A stretch of 64,000 nucleotides of DNA from Saturnia japonica (GCA_033032175.1 CM065313.1:15477327-15541326); one strand, 5' to 3'. Positions 33,231 through 46,153 are shown, numbered from the stretch's first letter. The notes: generated by a model not told the origin, from the sequence alone. Program-made: numbers and translations.

Positions 33231-33467
33231 CAGTACGAGTACTGCGGCACAGGCGGGAGTGCGGGCGCGGGGATGACACCGGTCGGCGCGCAGCTCGAGC
33301 TGGTCGCTCTAGCGCCCGGTGTACCGTTACTGCTCGGCTATGTGTACCGCGCGGAGCCGCGACCCGACCCACCCACTGTCACCGTCGCCTCGCAGACCAC
33401 CATCACTCTGCACTCGCCCGAGTCCTTGACCGTTACTAACCCGCAGCGACCCCAAGCCGACATATGA
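33231..33467 (+). other. In-frame 78-codon extension after the UGA: possible readthrough region
   Basis: Starting with the codon right after UGA, the frame stays open for 78 codons to a UGA at 33465-33467. By my hand count about 60 of 78 codons end in G or C, like the preceding exon and unlike the AT-rich 3' UTR that follows. The base after the stop is C, a context known to favour readthrough of UGA in insects. Alternatives are a recent nonsense change, a base error or an alternative splice form. No domain is recognised; it is rich in Ala, Pro, Thr and Val. Confidence 0.55.
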
Positions 33468-35215
33468 GACGCCTACTACCTCACTCGCGACGCTCAATAA
33501 TATTATGTTCCGTCACCACTCGTGAACACGAAGCAGTCAACCGCGAATCTAACGGGAGGTCATAGGAGCCATGCCCCCCCATCCCCTAATCTAAATATTA
33601 TTTTTAATTATCATGGTGAAATTATATTTATTTTTTATATTGTGTTCGATTTTGAATTTTTGAAACAAACATTACTGATCCTGCGACTAGAACTTACGTA
33701 TTTAGTGAATCTTGCGTGTTGTTATATATATATATATTATAATCGATTACATCCTAGATTGTGTTCACGATTCGTGACGGCAAACATTATATCGAGATGA
33801 GGACAATTTACTTACATGCCATTTCAATTATTTTTTTCTTAAACTAGCAAACGGGCGGTCTCGTCAGCTACTTCCACGAAACTTGGTTCGTAAGATAATA
33901 AATGTTTTGCTCAATACGGATGAAAAATATCGATCTGCGGTTTCACAGTGTGGGCTCAAATGAAGCGTGTCAGCGACCTGGGTACCTCTTTACGAATTAT
34001 TTTTTCTACCTAAAGTATTTTCATGTGTGCCGGATCCGCTTACAGTCGATGACGTAGTATTACGCGGAAGCGGAGTGTCTGACTGGACGGTTATGTATAT
34101 TTTTGTATATAAATGGGGATGTATACAAACATACTGTAAATCCGATGTCATAAAGATATTATGTGTAATGTAAATCACTTATATTGTTCCAATAGAATCT
34201 CCATAATTGTAATTTTATATAGTTATTTTTAACATATTTAATGTAAGGTAAGTGGAATGTCGAGGTGCCATTATACCGGTTTTGTACTCCTGCTCCTTTA
34301 TATTTAATTAATTATTTTTATTAATTCCGTCTCTTTATATTGACGTCTCCAAATAATAAACATAAAGTATCTTTTATTTGTCTTCGAAATCTAAATTTTG
34401 TCTTCTTATATTAATTCGGAAGTGAATTGGATTTTTAACAATATCGTTTCATATAAGGTACCATAATAACTAGGATATATTTATATGAAATTTAACAGTA
34501 TTGCCAAATTAACAAATCTTATTATTAGACTGAAAATATGAAAACTTTTTGATGTTTGAAACATTTCGCAATGTAATATTTCGTTTTTCGAATGCGCGAA
34601 GTAGTGTGCAGTCTTTTGATTTCGTTTTAATATTTATATAATTAAATTATTTGTGTAACTGATGGTAAAATTTTGCATATCACATCACGACCCTCCTCTC
34701 TACATTGTAATATGGTATTAATTATTTCGTTACAACAGTTCAATTGATCTCTTTAATAAGTAATGAGATTTCGTTTATTCTCAATTTAACGTAGATTTAA
34801 TTTCCGTCGTGCAAGCCAAAGAGCATGATGTATTTTATGATTTCTATACATTTTTAAAATATATATATATATATATTAAGAATCGATAATAATATAAGTG
34901 TACCATGTTAATGCCATTTTATTAGTGAATGTGGAAAACAATATGCGAATTCTCGTAATTGTACTATAATACTGTATATTTGTATGTAATATGAAAAGGT
35001 GGGGCGTTATGTTGTAGAATGACTTGACCAATCGTGTAAATGATGGATAAGTTAATTTCCATCAACGTAGTATTCGATGGCATTATTTCTCCTAAATATA
35101 AGGCTAGTTTACCGTAATAGATTATTTAAATGACATTGTGAATATTTTTAATTAACAAGATGAATGTTACAACATGTGATTTCAAAATAAATACAATAAA
35201 TTTTACATTAATATT
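33468..35215 (+). other. kuz: ADAM10 3' untranslated region (inferred)
   Basis: Long AT-rich sequence without exons. AATAAA at 35195-35200, after a long stretch with no other gene, is a reasonable final poly(A) signal; an earlier AATAAA-like site lies near 34357-34365. The 3' end is inferred, not shown. Confidence 0.5.
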
Positions 35216-35644
35216 GAAGTTTCATTTGTTATTCACGTTTTCCATGTATTCTCGCCTTTAGAAATGTGATGTCGCATTTTGCTATTACCCGGTACGTTCC
35301 AGTTTCATGGACTTCGCTGTACACATTGAGTTCAGTGTAATATTTTTTTTGTTTATTGCTGAACTTTTAATAGGGAAATTAATGGACTTATGGTAAATTT
35401 TATTAAGCAACTTGCATGTATGTGTATTTGATTAATGTAATAAAAAGGGAGTACTTGTTTAAAGACTTCATATTATTATATCATGATAGGTGGCGCTGTG
35501 TTTATTAACTACTGGAAAGGACAACAACGATTGCGGTGCCAGCTACTATATTATAACAATACAACTAAAGACAGGATACGAGTGTTATTATTCTTTGGGG
35601 ATGACAGTGTTCTGTGACCAAGTTACCAAGGTACTTCATGTATT

Positions 35645-36612
35645 AAGGTGCTCTTACACGTGCAATGTTTTAGGCAACTATTTCTCGGCTACATGTATGG
35701 ATCAATCTAAAGCAATTTCAATAAAATAGGCTAGTTGTTTTGGCAATATTGTTTCTAATTGCTTCATATAAGTATAATATATTGTTCAATGTCGCCGACA
35801 CGAATTGTTGAATATCGTATCGTATATTGTCGTCGTAATTTGTTGATATTTTGGCACGACACAACCCAGCAGTAATGTCCATAATTGAGCAATTTTCATT
35901 GCCCGTATAAGCGTACCTTAAACCAAAGCTTAAACTAAAATATTGAGCGATATGGAAAAGCTCCAAGAAACTAAGCAATACATCCATACACGATTCATTT
36001 AGTTGAACTATGATCTATTATTGCTCGCTATGGACGTTTTTCTTGCAACGGCCGCTGTATATTCGCCCGCCGGTCCTCCCCGCGGATCGAGATGTATTTA
36101 AACCGCAGAATAAATAAATGCAAGCGTGATAGAAAAAATTGACTTAAAATTCGATACCCAATGGACATTCGGCAATTCGTATTGGTGATATTGAGCAATG
36201 AATACAAATAAATAAAAACTAAACGTTTGTTTGCAATATCAAAATAACAGCAAAAAACAATTTTTAATTTTTTTATCTGTCTCTTTGTTCCGGGTAATCT
36301 CCGAAACTTTTATTTTAGAACAAAAGGGTTTCGTGCAAATAAAATAATGAACATTTTTCTTTAAAATAACCGTCGGGCAACCTCATTGGGTGGAAGCGGG
36401 CTCGCCACAATACCGATATCATTCTGTAATCTACGCGAGCGGAGCAGCGAGCAGAGCTAGTATGATATGAAGTAATTAGAAACAATATTGCCAAAACGAT
36501 TACTCCGTTTAATTGAAATTGCTGCAAATTGCTTCACTAATCGCTCCAGATTAATCCATACGTGTTGCCAAGCAATCATTGCTTAAAAATTGCCCTTGTA
36601 AGAGCACTTTTA
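35645..36612. mobile_element. Non-autonomous DNA transposon with inverted ends, carrying a nested repeat
   Basis: Left end AAGGTGCTCTTACACGTGCA and right end, as complement, AAAGTGCTCTTACAAGGGCA are inverted. There is no transposase. The GACAGACAGAC-family repeat at about 36225-36465 lies inside, so it inserted later or was captured. The family is not identified. Confidence 0.6.
36225..36465. repeat. Interspersed repeat (GACAGACAGAC family), copy 4
   Basis: Contains TTTTATCTGTCTCTTTGTTC and GGGTAATCTCCGAAAC, and ends in GCGAGCAGAGCTAG. Inverted orientation, nested in the transposon at 35645-36612. Confidence 0.5.
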
Positions 36613-38137
36613 GAAAGTAGATACCACAAATAAAACTCCTGATTAAGACTTCCAAAATTATCGCTTTTTGAAAGAGAACAAAACCAGTTTCATAACAATC
36701 TTCATAAATTATACAAAAAATTAATATAATAGTTTATTTACTAATATATCTGTATATACAAGGTACAAAAGTATTTATTTATATATCTAAGTGTAAACGT
36801 TAAGTCGATAGAGTAGGCTTTAATTGAAAGTGTGCATAATATGTAGGTAATTAATATGAACCATAAATAAAATACTTAAAAACTATAATGTGTACAGTAA
36901 ATGTTATCCTTTTTTAATATAAAAGCTTTGTCTTTTAAATTTTTAACCCTTACGCATGATGATGCGTTACTACATTAATAAGATTTTGTAAAAACAAATA
37001 AACATTCAAGGTAGAATACTTTTTACTATACTTATATAAAAATCATGCAATTTAAAATAGAGAAAAAATCTTATAGCTTGAAAAAAATTTGTGATGTAGA
37101 ATACATCACTGTGCATTTCAGGGATATTATTTAGGAAAACCGCAAGTTATTGCATGAGTCCATATTATGAAAACTGAATTTTACATAAATGACTATAATA
37201 ATAGCAATTAATGTTCTGTCACGTTTTCTGAACTACATATACATCTTTATGTTGATGCTTAAAATGTATTTTATTAATAACACATACATTCAAACCAAAC
37301 ATGCTAAGTCTTAAAAGGCGATTATTACATTTAATTTGCCGATCAACAATATTTTTTCTAAGTTTTTTTTTAAATCTAATTTATTATTTATAATTGGGAA
37401 TACTTCTCCAGTCTCATTAAAGCCCCAAAAAAGTTACGTGGAATATATTCATAATAGCTATGTTATTTATCATTTTAGTCATAATAAAGATAAGGGAATA
37501 AACAAGTAATATTAAACTGTTTACAGGCAATTATAATTAAAAACTATAGGTACATATTGGAATAATTTTCCTAGCAAATGTATTGTAGCCAATTTTCTTA
37601 TTACACCAGTCTACCCTGCCTGGGAAGGTAGAGCAAATTTAGTACTATAACATATTTCTAATCTTATCCTACTTTTGTTAGCTTCTTTAAATGATTAATC
37701 TGTTGTATTATTCGCGTTGATTCCGAGTACTACCACACTTCATCTTTTTTATAAGAGATGACTCAATAATCCAAAAGTATCGATTTTTTTCACTCAGCAT
37801 TGCACATCACTATTGACTCCTAGGAAATACACAGAAGTATGAATTTGAAACCGCCAATGTCATAAGATGGCACAGTGACTAAGTTTATTGCTCGGAAACA
37901 GTCCCTTGACCAGAAATATGCATTTACAGGCTGGTATGTTCTTTAATTCAATGTATATTGTTTTGATATGATACCAGCAAGCCATAGTCCTATCAATCAA
38001 TTTTTTATGGAATTCTTAAGTTATTGGTACAATAAGATAATTAGTACAATAAAGCCATTTGAATAATCTACTTTGGCATGGTATAAATTAAAATGTATTG
38101 TATAAATATTGGAAATTATTTAGGAAGCATACACATA
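36613..38137 (-). other. Hem 3' UTR and spacer towards ADAM10
   Basis: AT-rich, with no ORF of note. On the minus strand an AATAAA is present at 36733-36738, a possible poly(A) signal for Hem about 1.4 kb after its stop. ADAM10 and Hem are tail to tail. Confidence 0.4.
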
Positions 38138-41100
38138 TTACAAATGTAACTGCGTCTGTTCTTGTTTATAAACTTCATGATAAGCATTCCGTATTAGGAC
38201 ATATGGGAAACATGATTCCAACAAATCCATGGTCAGGAAAGGTGATTCTTGAACTATCAAATCCAGGAGGAGGTACACAGATTCTCTATTTTTGGTAGCT
38301 TCTTTATCTGTCTCTTGACCCAATCGTAATAAAGAGGATGATGCTAAAGCCAGAAACTCTTTCATACGATCTTCAATATCACCTTGTCCACAAATTGTAA
38401 ACAGCGCTCCAAATATATGATTTATAGCAGGAGCCATGCAATGAATATTATTTGCGTGTCCTTCTAAGGATGGTCTATAAAAAGACACATCAACACGTGC
38501 AAGTCTTGGTAGAGAAACTGCCACAAATACCATAAGGAGACATACAACTAAATGCTCCTCTTCCTCTAGTTCTGCTTTATGTTGCCGCAAGGCCGAAGCC
38601 AATGTAGGATCTACCTTACATGGTAAACCTGCTGCAGAGCACATCTCTGAGATCACCCGCATTGGATCACCACTAGGTAACTGTTGCTGGAAATCCTTTA
38701 TTGAACTAATCAAAAATGGAATTCTTCGCTCTAACACATCTAGAAGTGATTCTTGAGCAATTTGTCTGAAGCTCAAAATTACTCCTACAATTGTCATCCT
38801 TTGCAACACATTGTCTACATTGTGTAACCTTTTAAATTGTTCTCTCATTATGTCTGGTTTGTCAAAATTCGTTCTCAACATTTGAAGGACTTCTTTGTTT
38901 TGTACTACTAACTTTTTGAGCTCTTGAACTTGACTAGCAATATGCCACATCAGAGTTTCACTTAATAACTTCATACCATAAGGTCCAATCAATTCAGCAA
39001 GTGATCTCAATTCATTAATGTCAGAATATTCTTCAGCATTGAAAGGGATTGCACCCTCAGCTGTCAAGCTAACAAATGCTTTTTGGTTCATGGAAAAACA
39101 TATATTACCAGCACTGACTCTCCTGAGTAAAATTTCTGAATACCATTGAGTGTAAAGTGATGCAATAGTTTTTTCACCATGACTGTCCATATTTTGTGTT
39201 TGTTGTAATAGACAATTGTTAAAAACTCTTGTAATATCTATATGTACATAATTTTCAACTGTTTGCAAGACATTCATGTAAGCTCGGACACTGACAAGAA
39301 GTTCTGATGGTTTAGCAATTTCACTTGTGTCTTGATTGAACATGACCATTCCAACTAAAGCCTTTGAAAATCTTGTTTCAAGGTGTTGGTGCAAGTATTC
39401 CCGAGGAGCAAAAGTGTACTCCCATACATTTACAGTGGCACAATAGTTGATTGCAAAGCATAGTTCAGTCAATGCCATATGTAATTTATCCATGGTAGTC
39501 AATTCCTCCCTCGTTTTCCTATAACTTTCTGCTCCAGGCTTCACAATCTCTATAGTGTTCTTCTTATTCTTGTCCTTTTTCTTTCTGTTTGCTAATTGTG
39601 CAATAGTTTGTGCACAATGTTTTGGTAATAATTTATCACTCATGGTACATTGTTCATCACATATTGTTGTGATTATATTTTTTGCTTCCTTAGCCATTTC
39701 ATCTAAAAATATATTAACAACTGAAAGACTCCTTTCTCTTATATGGTGTCTCTCTTCGGGGCATAGTTCATGAGTGCAGTTTTGGAAGTGACTACAAATG
39801 AGTGGGAATGCAATTATGTAACGATTTTGTGCTGGAAATTCCAAGCACATATGGAATTGGCTTTCAAATATCTTGCTATAAAAGCAAAATAAGGACAAAT
39901 CAGATGTTTCCACCATGATTTCATCAAGATTATCAACCATCTTAGTATGGAAAATCATTTTATCAATGAATTGAGCCAATTCTTTATGATCTGTAAGATT
40001 CAAAGGTGTTTTTGCTACAGAAGTGTATGCTTGTAATCTGAACCAGTCAAGACGAAATGCTCGGAAATCAAATAGCTCCTTGTCATCGATTTGTTTAACA
40101 CTTAAACTTGCTGCAGTATTGCATAAGGAAGAGAGTATAACACTTTCATCCTCTGGACAGATTTGTAAGTTCTGAATCATCATATTTAAACCTACAGCAT
40201 CAAAACCTGATAGATATAGTATATAATATCTTTGAAAGACTTGGCTATATTTTCTGACTAATGCTCTCAATTCTTCCATATGGAATAATAATTCAGGCAG
40301 TTGGCGGTCCACAAGATCTTCTGCAGATTTGCCTTTTACTTTCTGTGGTGGGTTATCATTGTGACGAAGTAGCCAAAATACTTCATCTCTGGCATAACAC
40401 AAGCCAATGAATATCAGCAATGCCTTAGGTCCTAACAATCCAGGTTGATCAGTCAGTATAAGCCCAAGCTCTTTTAAAGCAGTCCTCAAGAACTTTCTTC
40501 TCTCTCTGTGTTTATATCCAGCTTTTTGAACTGCATGATGATAGCAGTCTTTAACTTCTGATATTCTCTTTCCATATCCTTTTATACCATCAAAGAAACC
40601 TTGTATATAACTATGGATAAAAATTACTTCATCTCTGAACAAAGCCACAACCCAGCCAGACTCTAATGCACTCACCCACATCTTATTACATTGTTCTTGT
40701 TGAAGTAGTTGATGACACAGGGCAAAGCCAAAAATGATCCATCTCTCAAGTGATTCTAAAGATACATACTCACATGACATAGTATTTGTTTCTGAAGGTT
40801 TCACCAGCTGGGCTGGGTTGCTGACTAAGCTCAACTTCTGTTCTGATCTCCAATGTTCTGCAGTCATATTCCTAGCTGGATACACATTCCACAATGAAGT
40901 CAATGCACCAGTAAGAACTTTATGGTGTGGTATGAATTCTTCTGATAGCTTTTTCAGTGGAGCATCATAATCATTAATTAATAACCCTAAGCGGGGAAAA
41001 CTCTGTTCTATCTGATTGTGAACCATTTCATGGGCAGCACTAAACAAACCGAGCACAGCTCTACGATCTTCTACACGTGACAACAAGATCATAAGTGTGA

Positions 41101-41515
41101 CATAAGTTATAACTAAGTCCAGGTAGTTTTTGGTCAGTTCAAAATTTACTGTTAAATCAAGAGTGACTTGACAGGCATCCATTATATTGAGGAGTTCACA
41201 TACATTATCTTTAAAATCTAGAAGATCTACAAATGTGTAGTAATATAGAGACAGTGACTTGATGATTTCATTTCTTATGCTTGTTATTGCTTGTAAGGCT
41301 TTTACATCAATATTGGGGAATCTTCTGACAATGTGCTTTATTGAAGATTCCAAACCTTTATCAGAAAGAAAGCCTGGTTTGGACTTGGCATCTCCACATG
41401 CCTTCTTGATGTTATAAATTCTAGTTAAAATTCCAACCCCTCGGTCATTTAATATAATAAGCTTTTCAGCCAGTTTCTGTTGGCTGATATGGACTGACCT
41501 TGACATGGTAGACAT
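38138..41515 (-). CDS. Hem: Hem / NCKAP1 (Nap1) subunit of the WAVE regulatory complex
   Basis: Single uninterrupted frame of 1125 codons from the chosen ATG (41513-41515) to TAA at 38138-38140, close to the family length of about 1125-1130. The start region [20 protein letters not shown], then [38 protein letters not shown] and the end [20 protein letters not shown] are typical of Hem/NCKAP1. That protein is a scaffold that, with Sra1/CYFIP, holds WAVE inactive until Rac binds and so controls Arp2/3 actin branching (known). ATGs further upstream in frame (41543-41545) were not used, because TTGTTACAG at 41520-41528 looks like a 3' splice site just before the chosen start; M14 (41504-41506) is an equally good start. 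No intron interrupts the coding region. Confidence 0.95.
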   Translation of the reverse strand: MSTMSRSVHISQQKLAEKLIILNDRGVGILTRIYNIKKACGDAKSKPGFLSDKGLESSIKHIVRRFPNIDVKALQAITSIRNEIIKSLSLYYYTFVDLLDFKDNVCELLNIMDACQVTLDLTVNFELTKNYLDLVITYVTLMILLSRVEDRRAVLGLFSAAHEMVHNQIEQSFPRLGLLINDYDAPLKKLSEEFIPHHKVLTGALTSLWNVYPARNMTAEHWRSEQKLSLVSNPAQLVKPSETNTMSCEYVSLESLERWIIFGFALCHQLLQQEQCNKMWVSALESGWVVALFRDEVIFIHSYIQGFFDGIKGYGKRISEVKDCYHHAVQKAGYKHRERRKFLRTALKELGLILTDQPGLLGPKALLIFIGLCYARDEVFWLLRHNDNPPQKVKGKSAEDLVDRQLPELLFHMEELRALVRKYSQVFQRYYILYLSGFDAVGLNMMIQNLQICPEDESVILSSLCNTAASLSVKQIDDKELFDFRAFRLDWFRLQAYTSVAKTPLNLTDHKELAQFIDKMIFHTKMVDNLDEIMVETSDLSLFCFYSKIFESQFHMCLEFPAQNRYIIAFPLICSHFQNCTHELCPEERHHIRERSLSVVNIFLDEMAKEAKNIITTICDEQCTMSDKLLPKHCAQTIAQLANRKKKDKNKKNTIEIVKPGAESYRKTREELTTMDKLHMALTELCFAINYCATVNVWEYTFAPREYLHQHLETRFSKALVGMVMFNQDTSEIAKPSELLVSVRAYMNVLQTVENYVHIDITRVFNNCLLQQTQNMDSHGEKTIASLYTQWYSEILLRRVSAGNICFSMNQKAFVSLTAEGAIPFNAEEYSDINELRSLAELIGPYGMKLLSETLMWHIASQVQELKKLVVQNKEVLQMLRTNFDKPDIMREQFKRLHNVDNVLQRMTIVGVILSFRQIAQESLLDVLERRIPFLISSIKDFQQQLPSGDPMRVISEMCSAAGLPCKVDPTLASALRQHKAELEEEEHLVVCLLMVFVAVSLPRLARVDVSFYRPSLEGHANNIHCMAPAINHIFGALFTICGQGDIEDRMKEFLALASSSLLRLGQETDKEATKNRESVYLLLDLIVQESPFLTMDLLESCFPYVLIRNAYHEVYKQEQTQLHL

Positions 41516-41519
41516 ATTT

Positions 41520-42230
41520 CTGTAACAAATTACAATGAGCATCATGTAGTAATATTCTAATTATTGTTTTCGATTTAGACCTCCTACATCGGTACAACTT
41601 CCGCTTGCGATTAACTTGTAATATAATACAATAACTATTGCTATATTATAAAGCTTGTACATTCAAAATAACAAATACCTAAATAATATTATCGTTGATT
41701 GATTGAGAGTTATAATGAAATACACCCTGTTTATTATGATTTATTACCTGAAAAATTTACGTTACGAAGACCAAATAATGAGTAAAATTTGTTTTAACGT
41801 TTCATATTTATTCACACATAAGTCCATTAGGAAATACATAAAGCATTTGGATTGTTTTGAGGTAGGAACACGTTATCATTGAAATTTATAGAAAAGGGAG
41901 TGTCGCGAAACAATCGTCCATTAGTAAATTTGACACAAGTTTGACAACTTTGACATGACATTTCCTGATCCTAATTTTTTTTAATATAATTCTTCCTATT
42001 GTGAAAAGAAAAAGCAAAGATATCTAGACCATGCAGTCAAGTCAGGTGTTTGTATAATCCATATGCAAATCTGTGCAAATTAATATGTATAAAAACCGAA
42101 GCCATGTTCTTTGTTTTTTCTTCTTCTTCATCTTGTTTTTGTTTCCAGTTTATGTTAAGCCTTCGAAGTCTTTTCTAATCTTAAAAATGAGTTCAAGCAA
42201 AATGGTGGCTCACCTGTTAGAAATACCTAG
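41520..42230. other. Hem upstream region
   Basis: AT-rich. TTGTTACAG on the minus strand (41520-41528) suggests that an intron in the 5' UTR ends here, so the first exon and promoter lie further right. No 5' exon could be identified. Confidence 0.35.
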
Positions 42231-42231
42231 T

Positions 42232-44211
42232 GCAGCGGTTCCTACTCTTTTCAATCTTGTTACCCCTATGACTTTTATGAAAAACTCGTTTTAGACCCCT
42301 AAATTTTTTTATCAAAGACGAAACAGCACATGAAAATATAGTCTTAAATAATCATGATAATTTGCAACAAAAATATAAGGTCCTTATCCATGCCGTTATA
42401 TAAAGAAAAAAGGTGTTTGCGTACAAAGTACACAGGTCAGAAGTGAAACTTCATTGGCAAACTAATTTTTAAATCTCGTTTATATTTATACTAATCTAAA
42501 GCTTTAGATTTTCGAAACGTAGAGGGTGGAAAAAAGGAAGATATGTTAGGAATTTAATGAATTTAATTGTCATTAAAATATTAAATAGGTACATATATTA
42601 AATTCATAAATGACGAGTGGCAAACTAAAATGCCACATGTTATTTGTAAATATTAAAACTTCCTAACCTTCAAACGAATTAGCATAAAAAATTATGTAAA
42701 CAAAAGATAACAAATATATTACTTACTCTGAACAACTGCTTAGTATAGGACGATTTACAAATGTATCACAAAATGTTTATTTATAAATTTAACTCACTGT
42801 TTTCACATTGTCTCCATGGCTACGTGCTTCATGCTACGTTCGCTCTTTCTCACTCTCTCTCTCAATCGATGTCTATCACTATCTCCCTCTCTCTCAAAAT
42901 GTTTCACATTTTAGTGACGCGTCTTCGTGACGTGTTGCATACGTAAAAATTTAACCCTCATGCGCGCAAAGAAGTTTCACTTCAAAAATGTTTCGCTTCT
43001 TTAGCATCGTTGTGATTTGAAAGTCGATGAAAACGAAAAAGAGACACAAAAATTCATAAGATTTAACGTGGGAGAAAATGAGATAAAAAGCATTATACAA
43101 GGTTTCTTTTAATCGTTTAGACATAGTGGGAGTTTGGTAAAATGGTACAAAAGGGTTTATTGCCACGCATTAATTAATTTTATTACCTCGCCAAAAAGGC
43201 AAGAAACAAAAACTTTTTAGACAACACTTTTAACATTCTGTTACTGATTGATATTGTGTTAGGTTACTTTAGCTGTTGAATAATAATGCGCATCTCCTTT
43301 CTTATAAAATCTATGTCTATGAATTAAAAAGAAAATGTTTATTAAGTTGTTATGATACAAATATGAAGAAAAGAAATATGTTGTAAAAGAAAAGTGGTTT
43401 ATTTAAAAATTGCCCCGTAATCCTCCTCCTCAACATCAGTCGTAGAAATAAAATTATTTCGGTTAGTGGCCTCTGTACAAACAGTATGGGAATAATTTTG
43501 AATGATCAATGATGGAAATTACATCATTTCCAGTTCGTACAGAAGTAAAAAATGGAGGGCGCTAAAATGAGAACTGTAATAAAATAAAATAATGGATTTT
43601 ACAAATTACGTTACCAAATTACAAAGTTGGCATTTTATTTATTACAAAAACTGCCTAGAGGGCGCTATAATAAAAATATGTAAGTTGCAAATCCCAACAT
43701 TGTTTTTTGATTTTTTGAAGTGAAATCTTTAGCCGCGTTTAGCTATTTTTGGTAGGGGGATACCTTATGGGTTCGCGTCACCCGTGACCTCGACATGCTC
43801 GTGACGTATTATATGCTCGACTGTATCATATGCGTGTTTGACTTTTTGGATGGCTAAAATCTTGTGATTTCGCGTCACCGACATGCTCTGCAATAATTCA
43901 GACTATAATTGATTTTAAAAATAAAAAAAGAACACAGTTATTCCATTGTTTCGAGATTTCACTTCTGTCGGCAGTCCTTTTTTTAAATATGAAAAGTATA
44001 TTATGATTAATTAGTCTAATTACTGCTTATTATTGTCTATGCACTTTTCCATTTTAATAGAAAGTTCCCTGAGGACGGGAATCTATGAACTTTTTAAAAG
44101 TATTTTTCAGCGCCTCATTAGATTTGTAATTTTTCCCTTGTAAAAATTTTGATTACCCCCGTAGAATATCGATTTTACGCTCGAGAAGTAACCAACCCCA
44201 GGTTTGGAACC
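42232..44211. mobile_element. Possible hAT-like non-autonomous element
   Basis: CAGCGGTTCCTACTCTTTTC at the left and, as complement, CAGGGTTCCAAACCTGGGGT at the right resemble the CAGNGGTTCCNAA ends of hAT elements. A lone similar end (CAGAGGTTCCCAAACTG) lies at 55840-55856. The interior has no transposase. The terminal match is imperfect and an 8-bp target duplication is not convincing. Confidence 0.3.
42966..43734. repeat. Possible MITE with AAAGAAGTTTCACTTCAAAAA inverted ends
   Basis: AAAGAAGTTTCACTTCAAAA at the left and, as complement, TAAAGATTTCACTTCAAAAA at the right enclose about 770 bp without an ORF. The left part resembles the repeat next to the ADAM10 exon 7 donor. Confidence 0.4.
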
Positions 44212-44899
44212 CTGAGGCTAGGGAGTTATTGTGGTGAATCAAAATGTTTGTTCCAGATTATATTTTTAATTCTCTTCACATATGCACAATAACCAAACCA
44301 TATCTTGCAAAAGGCTACCAATATTACATAATATAATATCAAAATACCTAAGATAATGAATTAAAATAAAAACTACAACATGGCTGTTAGCGACGCAAAG
44401 GCCTAAGCGTGATGATACAAAAATAGTAATTGTAAATATAAGTTGTAGGGATTAATAATTATATGAACAATCACAAATCTAATGTTTTGAATGTAATACT
44501 ATAACGTGTAGGTATTTAAGAATAGTAAATAAGTTATAAAAATGCTTGCAATGTCATAGAAATAATCACTTAAAGTACTGAACTCATGTATCGTCGATAA
44601 TTCGTGTTATATAGAAGTTATATGTAATGTTTTATGTTATATAGGTTAATTAGCTAGCCATATGTGTTTCTATAATGTTTGTAACGTCGAAAAGTGTGTA
44701 CATAACATGTTTTAAGCCGTTTTAAAGTTGTAATGTTTAACGCTCTGTATTTACAATGTTTACCAACCTATAATGTTGAAATTAGTGTTTTTGTATAGAT
44801 ATTTGTGTCTACAATAATGTGAAACAGTTTTTATAGTAATTGAATAATTATAATTAGAGATATTAACGATTTATTAGATATTGCATGCAAATAATAATA

Positions 44900-45320
44900 A
44901 TGATGTAGATAGGGACAGCAACAGTGCAACCGCGACGCGTCACCGCGGTTAGCGGGCCATGCCCATATTTGGTAAAGAGCAGTACAGATAGAGACGCCAT
45001 CATCCGTCTCGCTCTCTCGGCAGCAAGATAAAAGGCGAGCTACCGGGGCCAACCGGCACACACGGGTGCCACAAGCTGAAGACTCAAGACTCAAGAAACA
45101 AGACTGGAAGAAACAGTACCCAGAAGATAGTACTAAGAAATTGTATTGTATCTTGAAGAATACAGCGAATTTTATTGTGGTACCTGTGTGTCATTGCATC
45201 TTCACAAGTGTTCAACCCGCCAGCGACCCAGTCCTCTCCGCTCCGTGTTACGTCAGCACCGCGCCTACCAGCAGGCACCTCACTGCGTGTGTGTACCTTA
45301 ATGTTTCGCCCTCTTCACGC
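44900..45320 (+). promoter_or_regulatory. GC-rich region with TATA-like box upstream of the BEL/Pao copy
   Basis: GC-rich compared with its surroundings, with GATAAAAGGCGAGC near 45027 as a TATA-like box, followed by a purine-rich leader-like stretch (GACTCAAGACTCAAGAAACA). It could be a retroelement LTR or leader that is not repeated on the right side, or an unrelated promoter. The assignment is uncertain. Confidence 0.3.
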
Positions 45321-45537
45321 CTAGTAGTTTCGGGTGTGAGCAGGATCGGTCGCACGTAGTGAGAGGGACTCGCACGCACTGGTTTCCAGACAGCTGGTTA
45401 CCGTAGCGTGTTATCCGCCGTCGGTTATACAGAGTACGAGGGAATCGTTTCCGTCGCGTTCGCGCCCTCGGTGCGCGGTCCCGCTCTGTGTTGGTTGACG
45501 TAGCACATTTGTAACGGGCAGACGCACACGCCCATTT
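45321..45537 (+). repeat. Left 217-bp direct repeat (LTR) of the BEL/Pao copy
   Basis: CTAGTAGTTTCGGGTGTGAG to GCACACGCCCATTT. Three differences from the right copy (near 45349, 45367 and 45413). The bases before it (CACGC) lack the TGT that precedes the right copy. Confidence 0.85.
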
Positions 45538-45544
45538 CTTGCTC

Positions 45545-45960
45545 GCGCTACTTGATGAGGAGTCAACCGTGTCACTACTGGACAACGCCGTGGCTCAAGA
45601 GATCGGAGCCTCGGGCAAAGAAGACCTGCTCATCCTCGAGACCGCAAGTAGTCGACATCAAAATTAAAGGAGCTCACCGACGGGACAAACGCCTATTAAA
45701 AGGAGTCCGGACCATAACCAACCTCAAGTTATCGCCACAACATGTGAACATAGAAACAATAGATAAATGTTCGCATCTGAAAAACATGAGCGAGCTAGTC
45801 TACAGCAAAGAGAGGCCGGCTCTACTCATCGGACAAGACAACTGGGAGATGATTGTATCGAGAAAAATCTTCAAGGGGAAGCCGAACCAACCAGTTGCTT
45901 CTCTTACCAGTCTGGGGTGGGTGCTACACGGTTGCTGCTCTACGAGTAACTCTACCCCGG
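45545..45960 (+). pseudogene. BEL/Pao protease region (frame broken)
   Basis: The active-site motif LLDEESTVSLLD is in one frame near 45548. The continuation (LIGQDNWEMIVSRKIF, then SLGWVLHGCCS) is in another frame from about 45650. The change of frame near 45630 disrupts the domain. Confidence 0.75.
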
Positions 45961-46153
45961 TGAAATTTGTCAACCACGTGAACAACGTGAGTGAGGAGGC
46001 AAACATAGAGAACTTGATAAAAAGCCACTTCGAACTAGAGTCCATCGGAGTGCAGCAGCGCCGCCCCACCAACGATGCCGATGGGAGAGCCCTAGAGATC
46101 CTCCACAACACCACGAAGAGGCAAACCGACGGAAGGTTCGAGTCAGGTCTCTT

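Noticed and set aside
33122..33439. A 105-codon Arg-rich ORF over the last ADAM10 exon
   Set aside because: A shadow of GC-rich coding sequence in another frame; the frame consistent with the splice path is different.
41504..41545. The most upstream in-frame ATG pair of Hem as start
   Set aside because: Residues before M11 do not look like Hem and a splice-acceptor-like TTGTTACAG lies between them and M11.
42840..42905. CTCTCT-rich stretch as a promoter GAGA element
   Set aside because: Looks like simple-sequence within repeat-rich DNA; no gene start nearby supports it.
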